A DNA stretch of 64,000 nt, taken from CAYYTU01 sp964474655. Its GTDB lineage: Bacteria > Chloroflexota > Anaerolineae > B4-G1. Location of the stretch: assembly GCA_964474655.1 (NCBI GenBank), contig CAYYTU010000010.1, positions 1 through 64,000 of the forward strand. The letters run 5' to 3'. The translations under genes and the position numbers were made by a program. Position 1 is the stretch's first letter; every line of letters begins with the position of its first letter. Under the pieces are notes generated by a model. It worked only from the letters and a program-made list of their open reading frames with translations, was not told the origin of the DNA and made no database searches. Shown here one piece after another: positions 16,708-29,449 of this stretch.

Positions 16708-17985
16708 TCATACAATCGCCTGCTCCCGCCTGGGGCCGACGCCGATGAACGTCACCGGCACGCCCACCAGCTCCTCGACGCGCGTCACGTAGTTCCGCGC
16801 AGCCTCAGGCAAGTCCTCCCGTTCGCGCACGGCGGTGATATCCTCGGCCCAGCCGCCCATCTCCTCGTAGATCGGCTCCCACTCGGCCAACGCCTCCACG
16901 CCGAACTCGGCCGGGAAGTGCTCGATCCGCTCACCGTCGCGCTCATAGGCCACCGCCACCTTGAGCCGATCCAGGCCGCTCAGCACGTCCAGTTTGATCA
17001 ACGCCAGTTCATCCAGCCCGTTGACGCGAGCAGCATAGCGCAAAATCACCAGGTCGAGCCAGCCACAGCGGCGCGGGCGGCCCGTAGTGGTGCCGAACTC
17101 GTTGCCCACCTCGCGGATCTGATCGCCGGTCTCACCCAGCAGCTCGCTGGGGAACGGGCCTTCGCCCACACGCGTGGTGTAGGCCTTGGACACGCCGATC
17201 ACGCGAGAGACGTAGCGCGGGCCAAAACCCAATCCCGTCAGCGCGCCGCCGGCCACCGGCGAGGAGCTGGTCACATAGGGATAGGTACCATGATCCAGAT
17301 CGAGCAACAAGCCCTGTGCCCCCTCGCAAAGCACCAGATCGTCCGCCTCCAGGGCCTCCCCCACTACAGCGGAGCCATCGACCAGGTAGGGCGATAATCG
17401 TTCGGCATAGGCCCGATAATCGGAGCCCACTTGCTCCGGTGAGAGCGTCTCCACGCCAAAGCGATCCAGACGCCGGTTGTGATCTCGCACTCGTTCAGCG
17501 ACGCGCTCGGCGAAGCGCGCGTGATCGGCCATATCGCCGGCCCGCACGTTGACGCGGGCCGCCTTATCCGCGTAGGTAGGCCCGATGCCACGCTTCGTGG
17601 TCCCGATAGCCCCTTCACCCCGGGCCGCCTCGCGCGCACCATCCAGCGCTTGATGCGAAGGCAAGATGAGATGCGCCGCCGCGCTCAATTTGATCCGAGC
17701 TGGGCTCACGTCCACGCCCAGGTCCTCTAAATCGTCCATCTCCTCCAATAACACCGCCGGATTGACCACTACCCCCGCGCCGATCAGGCACGTAGCCTGC
17801 GGGTGGAGGATACCAGAAGGTACCAGATGTAATTTGAGCGTATGGCCTTCGGCCACGACCGTATGGCCCGCGTTGTCGCCGCCGGCGTAACGGGCGACGA
17901 GATCGGCTTCGTGCGCCAGGCCATCCACCACACGCCCCTTCCCCTCATCCCCCCATTGCGCACCCACCACGATCACTGCAGACAT
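16708..17985 (-). CDS. purA: Adenylosuccinate synthetase
   Basis: It catalyses IMP + aspartate + GTP to adenylosuccinate, the first committed step to AMP. WGDEGKG carries catalytic D13 and K16 (numbered from the ATG at 17985), NAGHTV has the second catalytic residue (H41 equivalent), GTTKRGIGPTY is the IMP-binding segment, and VSKAYTTRVGEGPFPSE is the conserved aspartate loop. Length 425 aa is standard. A GTG three bases earlier is possible, but ATG at 17985 has better spacing to GAGGAG. It has its own promoter (18048-18076) and is not linked to other purine genes. Confidence 0.96.
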   Translation of the reverse strand: MSAVIVVGAQWGDEGKGRVVDGLAHEADLVARYAGGDNAGHTVVAEGHTLKLHLVPSGILHPQATCLIGAGVVVNPAVLLEEMDDLEDLGVDVSPARIKLSAAAHLILPSHQALDGAREAARGEGAIGTTKRGIGPTYADKAARVNVRAGDMADHARFAERVAERVRDHNRRLDRFGVETLSPEQVGSDYRAYAERLSPYLVDGSAVVGEALEADDLVLCEGAQGLLLDLDHGTYPYVTSSSPVAGGALTGLGFGPRYVSRVIGVSKAYTTRVGEGPFPSELLGETGDQIREVGNEFGTTTGRPRRCGWLDLVILRYAARVNGLDELALIKLDVLSGLDRLKVAVAYERDGERIEHFPAEFGVEALAEWEPIYEEMGGWAEDITAVREREDLPEAARNYVTRVEELVGVPVTFIGVGPRREQAIV

Positions 17986-18047
17986 CACACACTCTCCTCA
18001 ATTACTCACAAGTCGGAGGCGACGATAAGAGTCGCCCTTACTGCTTA

Positions 18048-18076
18048 ATGATACAAGAGAAAAATCCAGGAGTCAA
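18048..18076 (-). promoter_or_regulatory. Promoter of purA
   Basis: On the minus strand: TTGACT (18076-18071), 17-bp spacer, TATCAT (18053-18048). A small GGCGAC...GTCGCC hairpin (18018-18036) lies in the leader. Confidence 0.6.
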
Positions 18077-18180
18077 CAAGCCGCATTCCTCCGGATTTTC
18101 GAAGCGAATCGTCTGCGAAAGCACCTTCAATGCCCCAGAGTGTGCTAAGAGCAAACAAGGCAAACGAAGCTGAGGTTGAT

Positions 18181-18253
18181 ATGCGCGTCAACTTAAGCGT
18201 TGATGTGTAGAAATTCTTGCTCCAGTGGGGTTTGCAACCCCACTGCCTGACCA
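18181..18253 (+). repeat. Interspersed repeat R4, copy b
   Basis: ATGCGCGTCAACTTAAGCG to CTGACCA, matching 1225-1296. It sits directly at the break point of the split R1 copy. Confidence 0.75.
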
Positions 18254-18268
18254 TAAAGTGGTGCTGAA

Positions 18269-18435
18269 GGGGCACATCTACAAGTTGGGGAAGGACAGAC
18301 TTCGGAAGTCTCTCAATACTGCTTTGCTTGCCAAGTTGTGCTAAAAAGAGCGGTTTTGAAGCTAGAGCACATCGTCATCGTAGGCTTCCGAAGTCTTGGC
18401 GCTCGTGCTCCCCCCAAGTTTTGCATACGCCCCTC
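18269..18435. repeat. Interspersed repeat R2, copy b
   Basis: GGGGCACATCTACAAGTTGGGG to CCCCAAGTTTTGCATACGCCC, nearly identical to 10985-11150, including both inner AGACTTCGGAAGTC-type inverted segments. It forms the right part of the insert in R1 copy d. Confidence 0.85.
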
Positions 18436-18511
18436 GGTAAACGTCCTGGAGGCAAGCTAATGCATCCAGGGTGCTTTGGAACTGCTTCGTTCGCCCCCTC
18501 CCCACAGGCGT

Positions 18512-18539
18512 TTGACGCGGGCGCTATACCGGGTAAAAT
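18512..18539 (+). promoter_or_regulatory. Promoter of the PEP-synthase-like gene
   Basis: TTGACG (18512-18517), 16-bp spacer, TAAAAT (18534-18539); about 30 bp before the start codon. It starts 7 bp after the R1 repeat. Confidence 0.65.
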
Positions 18540-18571
18540 CTACCCCCATAAGCCAGTGGAAGGAGTAAATG

Positions 18572-20911
18572 ATGGACCCGGTGTTGGAACAAATTCCTCA
18601 GGTACTGGAGCTATACCTCCAGATATCACAATATCCCATCCTGGCCCATTCCATCCGAGAGCGAATGCGGAAGGAACTCTTCGCACGCGGCGTCATCTCG
18701 CCGGATCTGTTCGAGGAGGAGGTGCGGGAAAAGGCGATCACATCCCAGAGGCGCGAGGGGATTGAAGACCCCTTCGGCCAGGAGGCCCCCTGGATCTGGC
18801 AGGAACGTCTATCCCAGATTCGCGATTACCTGACCGATTTCTACTTCGCCTACAATCTGCCCCACGCGCTCTTCGAGGAAATCATCCACGACGTGCTGGA
18901 CGAGCGGGCGCCCGACCACGACGCGTTGCCCTTCAACCCAGAGCTGGCGCCGCAGAACGTCCTGCTGGCCCAGGCCAAGCGCTACGCCAATCTAACTCCA
19001 GAGGAACAAAGCGAGGTCCATCACCACCTGCGAGAGGTCATCGTGGTGCTGACCAAGAGTATGATCAGCGACCAGATGGGCTTCGTGAGGCTGGCCAAAC
19101 AATTCCTCGACCCAGCGGACTTTGAGACTATCAATAATCGACGCATCGGACGGGGCAAGATCGGCGGCAAGGCGGCCGGTATGATGCTGGCCTGGAAGAT
19201 CTTGCAAGAAGAAGACCCCACCGACCAGCTCAATCTGAGCAAGCGAGTCGTGATTCCCGATACCTATTTCATCGGCGCTGATATGTTTTACAACTTCCAT
19301 ACCCACAACAACCTGGATGAATTCATCAATCAGAAGTATAAGACAGAAGAGCAAATCCGCGCCGACTACCCCCGCATCCAAGAGACCTACAGGCACGCTC
19401 AATTCCCAGACGAAGCCACCCGGCACCTGCGACAACTGCTGAGCGAGGTGGGGAAAAAGCCCCTCATCGTCCGCTCGTCAAGCCTGCTGGAGGATAACTT
19501 CGGCTTCTCCTTCGCGGGTAAGTATGAGAGCTTCTTCTGCCCCAATCAAGGCACACCCCAAGAGAACCTGGAAGCGTTAACCACGGCCATCCGGGCCGTT
19601 TACGCCAGCGTATTCGGCCCCAATGCCTTGCTCTACCGCCGACGAATGGGGCTGGTGGATTACGACGAGCGGATGGCGATCATGATTCAGGAGGTCCAAG
19701 GCAAGCGATACGGCGATTACTTCTTCCCCCCCCTGGCCGGCGTCGGATTCAGCCACAACCCCTTCCGCTGGAACCGACGCATCCATCCCCAGGCGGGGCT
19801 GCTCCGCCTGGTGTGCGGCCTGGGGACTCGCGCCGTGGACCGCGTCGCCAACGATTACCCGCGCATGGTAGCACTCAGCCACCCGACCCTGAGGCCCGAG
19901 ACAGGCGCTCAAGAGATACGTCAGTACTCCCAGCGCTACATCGACGCGATCGACTTGAAGGCCAATGAGCTAAAAACGTTACCGATAAGCCAAGTAGTGA
20001 ACCTCGATTACCCCAACATTCGGCTGCTGGCCTCCCAGGACAAGGGAGACTACCTGCAGCCGATCTACGCCACAGGCATTATGGCCAACCAGGCCCCTCT
20101 GGTGCTGACGTTCAATCAGGTGCTAAAGAACCAGGAGTTCGTGACGTTGATGCGTAACGTATTACGGAAGTTGGAGCTGCGCTACGAGCGCCCGGTGGAT
20201 ATTGAATACACCGTGAGCATCAGAGAGACCGAACCGCGTTTTGTGCTCCATCTGCTCCAATGCCGTCCACAAAGTAGCCGCAAAGGCGGCGAAAGCATCT
20301 ACATCCCGGTCGAGAAGGTGCCGGAGGAAGACGTCGTCTTCCTGGCCCGGCGTATGGTTCCCCACGGCAAAGTCAGCCGTATCCGATACATCATCTACGT
20401 CGATCCGCGGCAATACGACCGCGCCCCCGATTATACCACCCGCTACGAGCTGGCCCGCGTGATTGGACGCCTCAACAAAGAGCTGGAAAACGAGCACTTC
20501 ATCTTGATGGGGCCAGGCCGGTGGGGCACCAATAATCCCGAGCTGGGCCTCAAGGTCGGCTATGCCGACATCCACAACTCCAAAGCTCTGATCGAGATCG
20601 CGTTAAGGGACTCAAAAGGCACCCCAGAGGTCTCCTATGGCACGCACTTCTTCCAGGATCTGGTGGAAGCGCACATCCACCCCCTGCCCCTCTACCCCGA
20701 CGAACCCGATACGATATTTAATCGAGACTTTTTCAAGCAAGCCCCCAACGTCCTGGAGGAGCTGCTCCCAGCAGATGCCGAGTACGCCTCTTACATCCAG
20801 GTGATTGATGTGCCGGCCTATACAGAGGGGCGCTACCTTGAGCTGGCTATGGATAGCAAACAAGATGAAGCGATGGCCTATCTCAAATGGTGCCCGGAAG
20901 ACAAACGATAA
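18572..20911 (+). CDS. PEP/pyruvate-binding (PPDK N-domain) protein without the phosphohistidine domain
   Basis: The centre (IGRGKIGGKAAGMM near residue 195, then PLIVRSSSLLEDNFGFSFAGKYES near 300-325) is the ATP-grasp N-domain of phosphoenolpyruvate synthase and pyruvate phosphate dikinase. The usual swivelling domain with GG..SHAA and the PEP barrel are absent; instead the C-terminal 300 residues carry MGPGRWGTNNPELG and HFFQDLVEAHI. It is therefore an ATP-binding phosphotransferase-like protein, not a complete PEP synthase. The first 170 residues are helical and unassigned. ATG at 18572 is preferred to 18569, as it is spaced 6 bp from AAGGAG. It precedes rpoC, which has its own promoter. 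Substrate unknown. Confidence 0.85.
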   Translation: MDPVLEQIPQVLELYLQISQYPILAHSIRERMRKELFARGVISPDLFEEEVREKAITSQRREGIEDPFGQEAPWIWQERLSQIRDYLTDFYFAYNLPHALFEEIIHDVLDERAPDHDALPFNPELAPQNVLLAQAKRYANLTPEEQSEVHHHLREVIVVLTKSMISDQMGFVRLAKQFLDPADFETINNRRIGRGKIGGKAAGMMLAWKILQEEDPTDQLNLSKRVVIPDTYFIGADMFYNFHTHNNLDEFINQKYKTEEQIRADYPRIQETYRHAQFPDEATRHLRQLLSEVGKKPLIVRSSSLLEDNFGFSFAGKYESFFCPNQGTPQENLEALTTAIRAVYASVFGPNALLYRRRMGLVDYDERMAIMIQEVQGKRYGDYFFPPLAGVGFSHNPFRWNRRIHPQAGLLRLVCGLGTRAVDRVANDYPRMVALSHPTLRPETGAQEIRQYSQRYIDAIDLKANELKTLPISQVVNLDYPNIRLLASQDKGDYLQPIYATGIMANQAPLVLTFNQVLKNQEFVTLMRNVLRKLELRYERPVDIEYTVSIRETEPRFVLHLLQCRPQSSRKGGESIYIPVEKVPEEDVVFLARRMVPHGKVSRIRYIIYVDPRQYDRAPDYTTRYELARVIGRLNKELENEHFILMGPGRWGTNNPELGLKVGYADIHNSKALIEIALRDSKGTPEVSYGTHFFQDLVEAHIHPLPLYPDEPDTIFNRDFFKQAPNVLEELLPADAEYASYIQVIDVPAYTEGRYLELAMDSKQDEAMAYLKWCPEDKR

Positions 20912-20957
20912 ATCGACCCGATTCCTCATCCCGACCCACCGCAGAGCGCATTTTCGC

Positions 20958-20985
20958 TTGACAAAATAACAAGAATCCATATAAT
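20958..20985 (+). promoter_or_regulatory. Consensus sigma70 promoter of rpoC
   Basis: TTGACA (20958-20963), 16-bp spacer, TATAAT (20980-20985): both hexamers perfect. Transcription should start near 20992, about 90 nt before rpoC. Confidence 0.8.
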
Positions 20986-21018
20986 ACAGGTTCACGGATA
21001 GAAGTATATTCACCATTC

Positions 21019-21056
21019 GAAGCGCTGATCCCCACATAACCGTCAGCGCTTCTTTT
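21019..21056 (+). terminator. Terminator-like hairpin inside the rpoC leader (candidate attenuator)
   Basis: A perfect 10-bp stem GAAGCGCTGA / TCAGCGCTTC with a 14-nt loop, followed by TTTTCG. It lies after the rpoC promoter and 29 bp before the start codon, so it would act on rpoC itself. Confidence 0.5.
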
Positions 21057-21084
21057 CGCGTGTACAGAAATTGGTAGGAGGACG

Positions 21085-25464
<4,380 letters not shown>

Positions 25465-25498
25465 GCACAACGTCTGATGGAGGCCCCCGCGCCTGATT

Positions 25499-25535
25499 AT
25501 GCGGCAATGCTGACGCAAGCATTGCCGCATTTTTA
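25499..25535 (+). terminator. Intrinsic terminator of rpoC
   Basis: A perfect 12-bp stem ATGCGGCAATGC / GCATTGCCGCAT, 8-nt loop, then TTTTTACTT; 34 bp after the stop codon. Confidence 0.85.
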
Positions 25536-25566
25536 CTTATAGACCACATCGCAAGCCAACAAGCGG

Positions 25567-25595
25567 TTGACAAAGCCCCCTCACCGTGCTACCAT
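25567..25595 (+). promoter_or_regulatory. Promoter of the mtnA-rfb operon
   Basis: TTGACA (25567-25572), 17-bp spacer, TACCAT (25590-25595); about 40 bp before the mtnA start. Confidence 0.65.
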
Positions 25596-25636
25596 ACCGC
25601 GCCGGAAAGCGTTCTCATAAGGAAGGAGAAAGCACG

Positions 25637-26707
25637 ATGCGAAGTGTCAAATGGCACGACGGTCAGGTGCAGATGATCGATCAGCGCCGCCTGCCGACCG
25701 AGTTCCAGCTGCTCACGTACGAGGACTATCACGCGGTCGCCGAGGCGATTCGCACGATGGTCATCCGCGGCGCGCCGGCCATCGGCGCCGCCGCCGCCTT
25801 CGGGATGGCCCTGGCCGCCCGACAGAGCCAGGCCCAGAGCCGAGACGAGCTGCTGGCCGATCTGCAAGCAGCGGCCGAGACGCTGGAGGCCGCCCGCCCC
25901 ACGGCGGTGAATCTCTCCTGGGCCGTGGCCCGTCTGCTGCGCCGCGCTCAGGAGGAAAGCGACCCCGCCGCCATCCCCGATGCGCTGCTGGACGAGGCCC
26001 AGACGCTGGCCGACGAGGACGTCGAGACCAACAAGCGGCTGGGAAAGCACGGCGCGACCCTCGTCCAGGACGGCGACACCATCCTCCACCACTGCAACAC
26101 GGGCGCCCTGGCCACCGTCGATTACGGCACTGCGCTGGGCGTAATCCGCACTGCACACGAGCAGGGCAAGAAGATCCACGTACTGGTCGACGAGACGCGT
26201 CCGCGCCTGCAGGGAGCCCGCCTCACCACCTGGGAGCTGCAGCAGATGGAGATCCCTTTCACACTCATCGCCGACAACGCCGCCGGGCATTTTCTGCGCA
26301 CCAATCAGGTCGATCTGGTGCTGGTCGGCGCCGACCGCGTGGCGGCCAACGGCGACGTGGCGAACAAGATCGGCACCTACAAGTTGGGCCTCGCTGCGCA
26401 GGATAACGGCGTCCCCTTCTACCCCTGCGTGCCCACCTCCACCGTCGATCTCTCATTGCCGACCGGCGACGACATCCCGATCGAGGAGCGCGACGCCGAC
26501 GAGATCAGAAGCGTCACCTACCAGGGGCAGCCGATCGCGCCCGAAGGAGTGCCGGTGGCGAACCCGGCCTTCGACGTGACACCGCACCGCTACGTCAGCG
26601 GCATCGTCACCGAGCACGGCATCGCCTACCCACCGTTCACGCTCAACCTGCGCCGGATGGTAAAGCAAGCCACTCCCAACGCCGACGAAGAGCCCACCTA
26701 TGCCTGA
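25637..26707 (+). CDS. mtnA: S-methyl-5-thioribose-1-phosphate isomerase / eIF2B-alpha-like
   Basis: MtnA opens methylthioribose-1-P to methylthioribulose-1-P in methionine salvage. Catalytic C153 is in HHCNTGALAT and D233 in VGADRVAANGD; IRGAPAIGAAAAFG (44-57) is the phosphate-binding hallmark. Length (356 aa) is normal. The start is ATG at 25637, 7 bp after AAGGAG; a longer frame from 25586 would begin before the transcript. No other methionine-salvage gene is nearby. Its stop overlaps the start of rfbF by 8 bp, tying it to the nucleotide-sugar operon. A related ribose-1,5-bisphosphate or 5-deoxyribose-1-P isomerase activity is an alternative. Confidence 0.92.
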   Translation: MRSVKWHDGQVQMIDQRRLPTEFQLLTYEDYHAVAEAIRTMVIRGAPAIGAAAAFGMALAARQSQAQSRDELLADLQAAAETLEAARPTAVNLSWAVARLLRRAQEESDPAAIPDALLDEAQTLADEDVETNKRLGKHGATLVQDGDTILHHCNTGALATVDYGTALGVIRTAHEQGKKIHVLVDETRPRLQGARLTTWELQQMEIPFTLIADNAAGHFLRTNQVDLVLVGADRVAANGDVANKIGTYKLGLAAQDNGVPFYPCVPTSTVDLSLPTGDDIPIEERDADEIRSVTYQGQPIAPEGVPVANPAFDVTPHRYVSGIVTEHGIAYPPFTLNLRRMVKQATPNADEEPTYA

Positions 26708-27488
26708 GCCCTCGTTGCCCGTCGTCATCCTCTGCGGCGGCCAGGGGACGCGGATGCGCGGCGCCACCACCACCAAGAAAGAACTGGTCGAAATCGGCGG
26801 CCGCCCCATCCTCTGGCACGTGATGAAGATCTACGCCGCTTACGGCCACACGCACTTCATCCTCACGCTGGGCTACGAGGCCGAGGCGATCAAGCAATAT
26901 TTCCTCGATTACGAGCCGCTGAACTACGATTTCACCATCCGCCTGGGCCAGCCCGACGCCATCACCTACCATCAGAACAACTCGGAGGACAAGTGGCAGG
27001 TCACCCTGGCGAATACGGGCCTGGAGACGGACAAAGGCTCGCGCATTGCCCGCGTGGCCCCACACATCGAAACCGACACCTTCTTCGTCACCTACGGCGA
27101 CGGCGTCGGCGATCTCGACCTGGATGCGCTGCTGGCCTTCCACCGCAAACACGGACGGCTGGCGACGGTGACCGGCGTCCATCCGCGCTCGCAATACGGC
27201 ATCATGAAGATCAACGCCAGCAACAAGGTGATCGACTTCGGCGAGAAACCGGTGCTCGATCATTGGGTCAACGCCGGATTTATGGCCTTCGAGCGCCCAG
27301 TATTAGATTATCTGGCCGACAGCGACGACGTCAATCTGGAACACGAAACGCTGCCCCGCCTGGCCGCCGAGGGCGAGCTGATGATCTATCGCCATCCCGG
27401 CTTCTGGCGCTCAATGGATACCTTCAAGGAGGCGCTGGAACTGGACAGCGTCTGGCGCGAAAGCGCCCCCTGGAAAGTCTGGAAGTGA
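26700..27488 (+). CDS. rfbF: Glucose-1-phosphate cytidylyltransferase
   Basis: It makes CDP-glucose from CTP and glucose-1-P, the entry step to CDP-linked 3,6-dideoxyhexoses. The nucleotide-binding loop LCGGQGTRMRG is at 11-21, with the KKELVEIGGRPILWHVMK region following; TYGDGVGDLD near residue 137 holds the metal-binding aspartates. Length (262 aa) is standard. The ATG lies inside the end of mtnA (8-bp overlap) without a good separate ribosome site, so translation is coupled. It is followed 7 bp later by the CDP-glucose dehydratase, the next pathway step. Confidence 0.93.
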   Translation: MPEPSLPVVILCGGQGTRMRGATTTKKELVEIGGRPILWHVMKIYAAYGHTHFILTLGYEAEAIKQYFLDYEPLNYDFTIRLGQPDAITYHQNNSEDKWQVTLANTGLETDKGSRIARVAPHIETDTFFVTYGDGVGDLDLDALLAFHRKHGRLATVTGVHPRSQYGIMKINASNKVIDFGEKPVLDHWVNAGFMAFERPVLDYLADSDDVNLEHETLPRLAAEGELMIYRHPGFWRSMDTFKEALELDSVWRESAPWKVWK

Positions 27489-27495
27489 GAGTGTA

Positions 27496-28515
27496 ATGCC
27501 CAACCAACCTGATGCCTCGCCCGCTGCTGGTCATTTGGATGCAAGCTCCTTCTGGCTCGACCGGCCGGTCTTCGTCACCGGCTGCACCGGCTTCCTGGGC
27601 TCCTGGCTGACCATCGCCCTGGTCGAGGCCGGCGCCGACGTGGTCGGCCTGGTGCGCGATGAGGTCCCCTTTTCTCAGCTCCGCCGCTCGGGGTACCAGG
27701 ACCGCATCGCCATCGTGCGCGGCGACGTCACCGACTACGAGCTGATCGAGCGGGCGCTCAACGAATACGAGATCGACACCGTCTTCCATCTGGCGGCCCA
27801 GACGATCGTCACCATCGCCAATCGGGCGCCGCTCTCCACCTTCGAGACGAACATCAAGGGCACCTGGACGGTGCTGGAGGCGGCCCGGCGCACGGCGACC
27901 ATTCAGCGGATCGCCATCGCCTCGTCCGACAAGGCCTACGGCGCCCACGAGACGCTGCCCTACACCGAGGACGCAGCCCTGCTGGGCTGCTATCCCTACG
28001 ACACCTCGAAGGCCTGCGCCGACATCATCGGGCGCACCTACGCCACCACCTACGGCCTGCCGGTCGCCGTCACGCGCTGCGCCAACCTCTACGGCGGCGG
28101 CGATCTCAACTGGAGCCGCCTGATTCCGGGCACGATCCGCAGCGTGATCCGCGGCGAGCGCCCGATCATCCGCTCCGACGGCACCTTCTTACGCGATTAC
28201 CTCTACGTACAGGACGCCGTCAGCGCCTACCTGACGCTGGCGCAGCAGATGGACTCCCCGGACGTCCAGGGGGAGGCTTTCAACTTCGGGATGGACGCGC
28301 CGCAATCCGTGATGAAGGTCGTCCAGACCATCATCGAGGTCTCCCACGACCCGACGCTGGAGCCGGTCGTGCTGGACGAAGCGCCGAACGAAATCGAGGC
28401 GCAATACTTGGATAGCCAAAAGGCCAAACACACGCTAGACTGGAAGCCTCGCTACTCGCTGGAGGAAGGCCTACGCGAGACAACGGCCTGGTACCGTGAG
28501 TTCCTCAGGCAGTAA
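27496..28515 (+). CDS. rfbG: CDP-glucose 4,6-dehydratase
   Basis: A short-chain dehydrogenase that removes water from CDP-glucose to give CDP-4-keto-6-deoxyglucose. The NAD-binding motif VTGCTGFLGSW (G29, G32, G35) and the catalytic Y..(T)SK in YPYDTSKAC are clear; RCANLYGGGDLNWSRLIPG is characteristic of the CDP-glucose branch. 339 aa, slightly shorter than the usual 355-360. Gap of 7 bp from rfbF and 3 bp to the next reductase gene. Assignment within the extended SDR superfamily relies on both motif and neighbours. Confidence 0.9.
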   Translation: MPNQPDASPAAGHLDASSFWLDRPVFVTGCTGFLGSWLTIALVEAGADVVGLVRDEVPFSQLRRSGYQDRIAIVRGDVTDYELIERALNEYEIDTVFHLAAQTIVTIANRAPLSTFETNIKGTWTVLEAARRTATIQRIAIASSDKAYGAHETLPYTEDAALLGCYPYDTSKACADIIGRTYATTYGLPVAVTRCANLYGGGDLNWSRLIPGTIRSVIRGERPIIRSDGTFLRDYLYVQDAVSAYLTLAQQMDSPDVQGEAFNFGMDAPQSVMKVVQTIIEVSHDPTLEPVVLDEAPNEIEAQYLDSQKAKHTLDWKPRYSLEEGLRETTAWYREFLRQ

Positions 28516-28518
28516 GCA

Positions 28519-29445
28519 ATGGACTGGAGCAAGAAACGAGTGCTCGTCACCGGGGCCACCGGGTTCATCGGGCACCATCTGGTGGCGCGGCTGGCGGCGC
28601 TCGGCGCCACGATTTACGCCGGGACCTCGCCTTCGAGCCCGGCCCCCGCGTCCTCTTCGCCCTCCTCCCTCCGCTACCTGGCCTTCGACCTGCGCGAGCC
28701 GGAGGCGGTGCGCGCCGCGGTGGCCGAGGCCGCGCCCGACGTCGCGTTCCATCTGGCCGCCGTCGGCGTCACCAACCCGGACGCGACGCCGGCCGCGGCG
28801 CTGGCGGTGAACGCCGGCGGGACCATCCACCTGCTGGAGGCGCTGAAGGACCGCGCCAGCAATATCAAGCGGGTGGTGCTGACCGGCACCTGTCACGAGT
28901 ACGGGGCCCGCGAAGCGATGGAGGGGCTAGATCCGTTCAACGCCTACGCCGCCTCCAAGGTGGCCGCCTGGGCCTTCGGGCGCATGTACTGGCGAGCCCA
29001 CGGCCTGCCGACCGTCACCGTACGGCCCTTCCAGGTCTACGGGCCGGGCCAGCCAGAGGCGACGCTGATTCCAGCCGCCATCGACGCGGCGCTCTCGGGC
29101 GTGAACTTCACGATGACGCCCGGCGAGCAGGCCCGCGATTTTATTTACGTGGCGGACGTCATCCAGGGCATGCTGGCGGCGGCAACAGCGCCGGACATCG
29201 CAGGCCAGAGCCTGGATCTGGGCACCGGCACCGCCCGCCCGATCCGAGCGGTCGTCGAACGCATCTGGCAGCTGACCGACGCCTCAGGCCGCATCCAGGC
29301 CGGCGCCCGGCCCTACCGCCCTGGCGTGGTGATGCACCTGGCCGCCGATGCCGAACGCACGGCCCGCCTGACGAACTGGCGAGCCCAAACCACGCTGGAA
29401 GAAGGATTACGCACCACCATACGCCATCTGGCATCCGAGATTTGA
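28519..29445 (+). CDS. NAD(P)-dependent sugar epimerase/reductase (CDP-sugar pathway)
   Basis: Extended short-chain dehydrogenase: VTGATGFIGHHLV (G12, G15, G18) and the active-site YAASK in PFNAYAASKVAAW. The C-terminal part (RPFQVYGPGQPEATLIP) is typical of nucleotide-sugar epimerases. Lying between rfbG and rfbH, it probably reduces C4 or epimerises the CDP-3,6-dideoxy sugar, giving abequose, paratose or tyvelose type products; which one cannot be read. 308 aa; the Pro/Ser/Ala-rich loop at residues 36-55 is unusual. Spacing of 3-4 bp on both sides shows operon membership. Confidence 0.82.
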   Translation: MDWSKKRVLVTGATGFIGHHLVARLAALGATIYAGTSPSSPAPASSSPSSLRYLAFDLREPEAVRAAVAEAAPDVAFHLAAVGVTNPDATPAAALAVNAGGTIHLLEALKDRASNIKRVVLTGTCHEYGAREAMEGLDPFNAYAASKVAAWAFGRMYWRAHGLPTVTVRPFQVYGPGQPEATLIPAAIDAALSGVNFTMTPGEQARDFIYVADVIQGMLAAATAPDIAGQSLDLGTGTARPIRAVVERIWQLTDASGRIQAGARPYRPGVVMHLAADAERTARLTNWRAQTTLEEGLRTTIRHLASEI

Positions 29446-29449
29446 AACG

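Larger units (their letters stand above)
18096..18505 (-). repeat. Interspersed repeat R1, copy d, split by other repeats
   Basis: 18096-18180 matches the right half of R1 (inverted: TTTTCGAAGCGAATCGTC... to ...GCAAACGAAGCTG.GGTTGATA). 18428-18505 matches the left half (CGGTAAACGTCC... to ...GGAACTGCTTCGTTCGCCC). Between them lie R4 and R2 copies (18181-18435). The intact copy at 36909 shows what the unbroken joint looks like. Confidence 0.75.

Noticed and set aside
18572..20911. Annotation as complete phosphoenolpyruvate synthase
   Set aside because: No phosphohistidine (GG..SHAA) or PEP-binding domain can be found in the translation.
25651..26406. 251-codon plus-strand frame inside mtnA
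   Set aside because: A shifted-frame shadow of mtnA with Arg-rich, motif-free translation.
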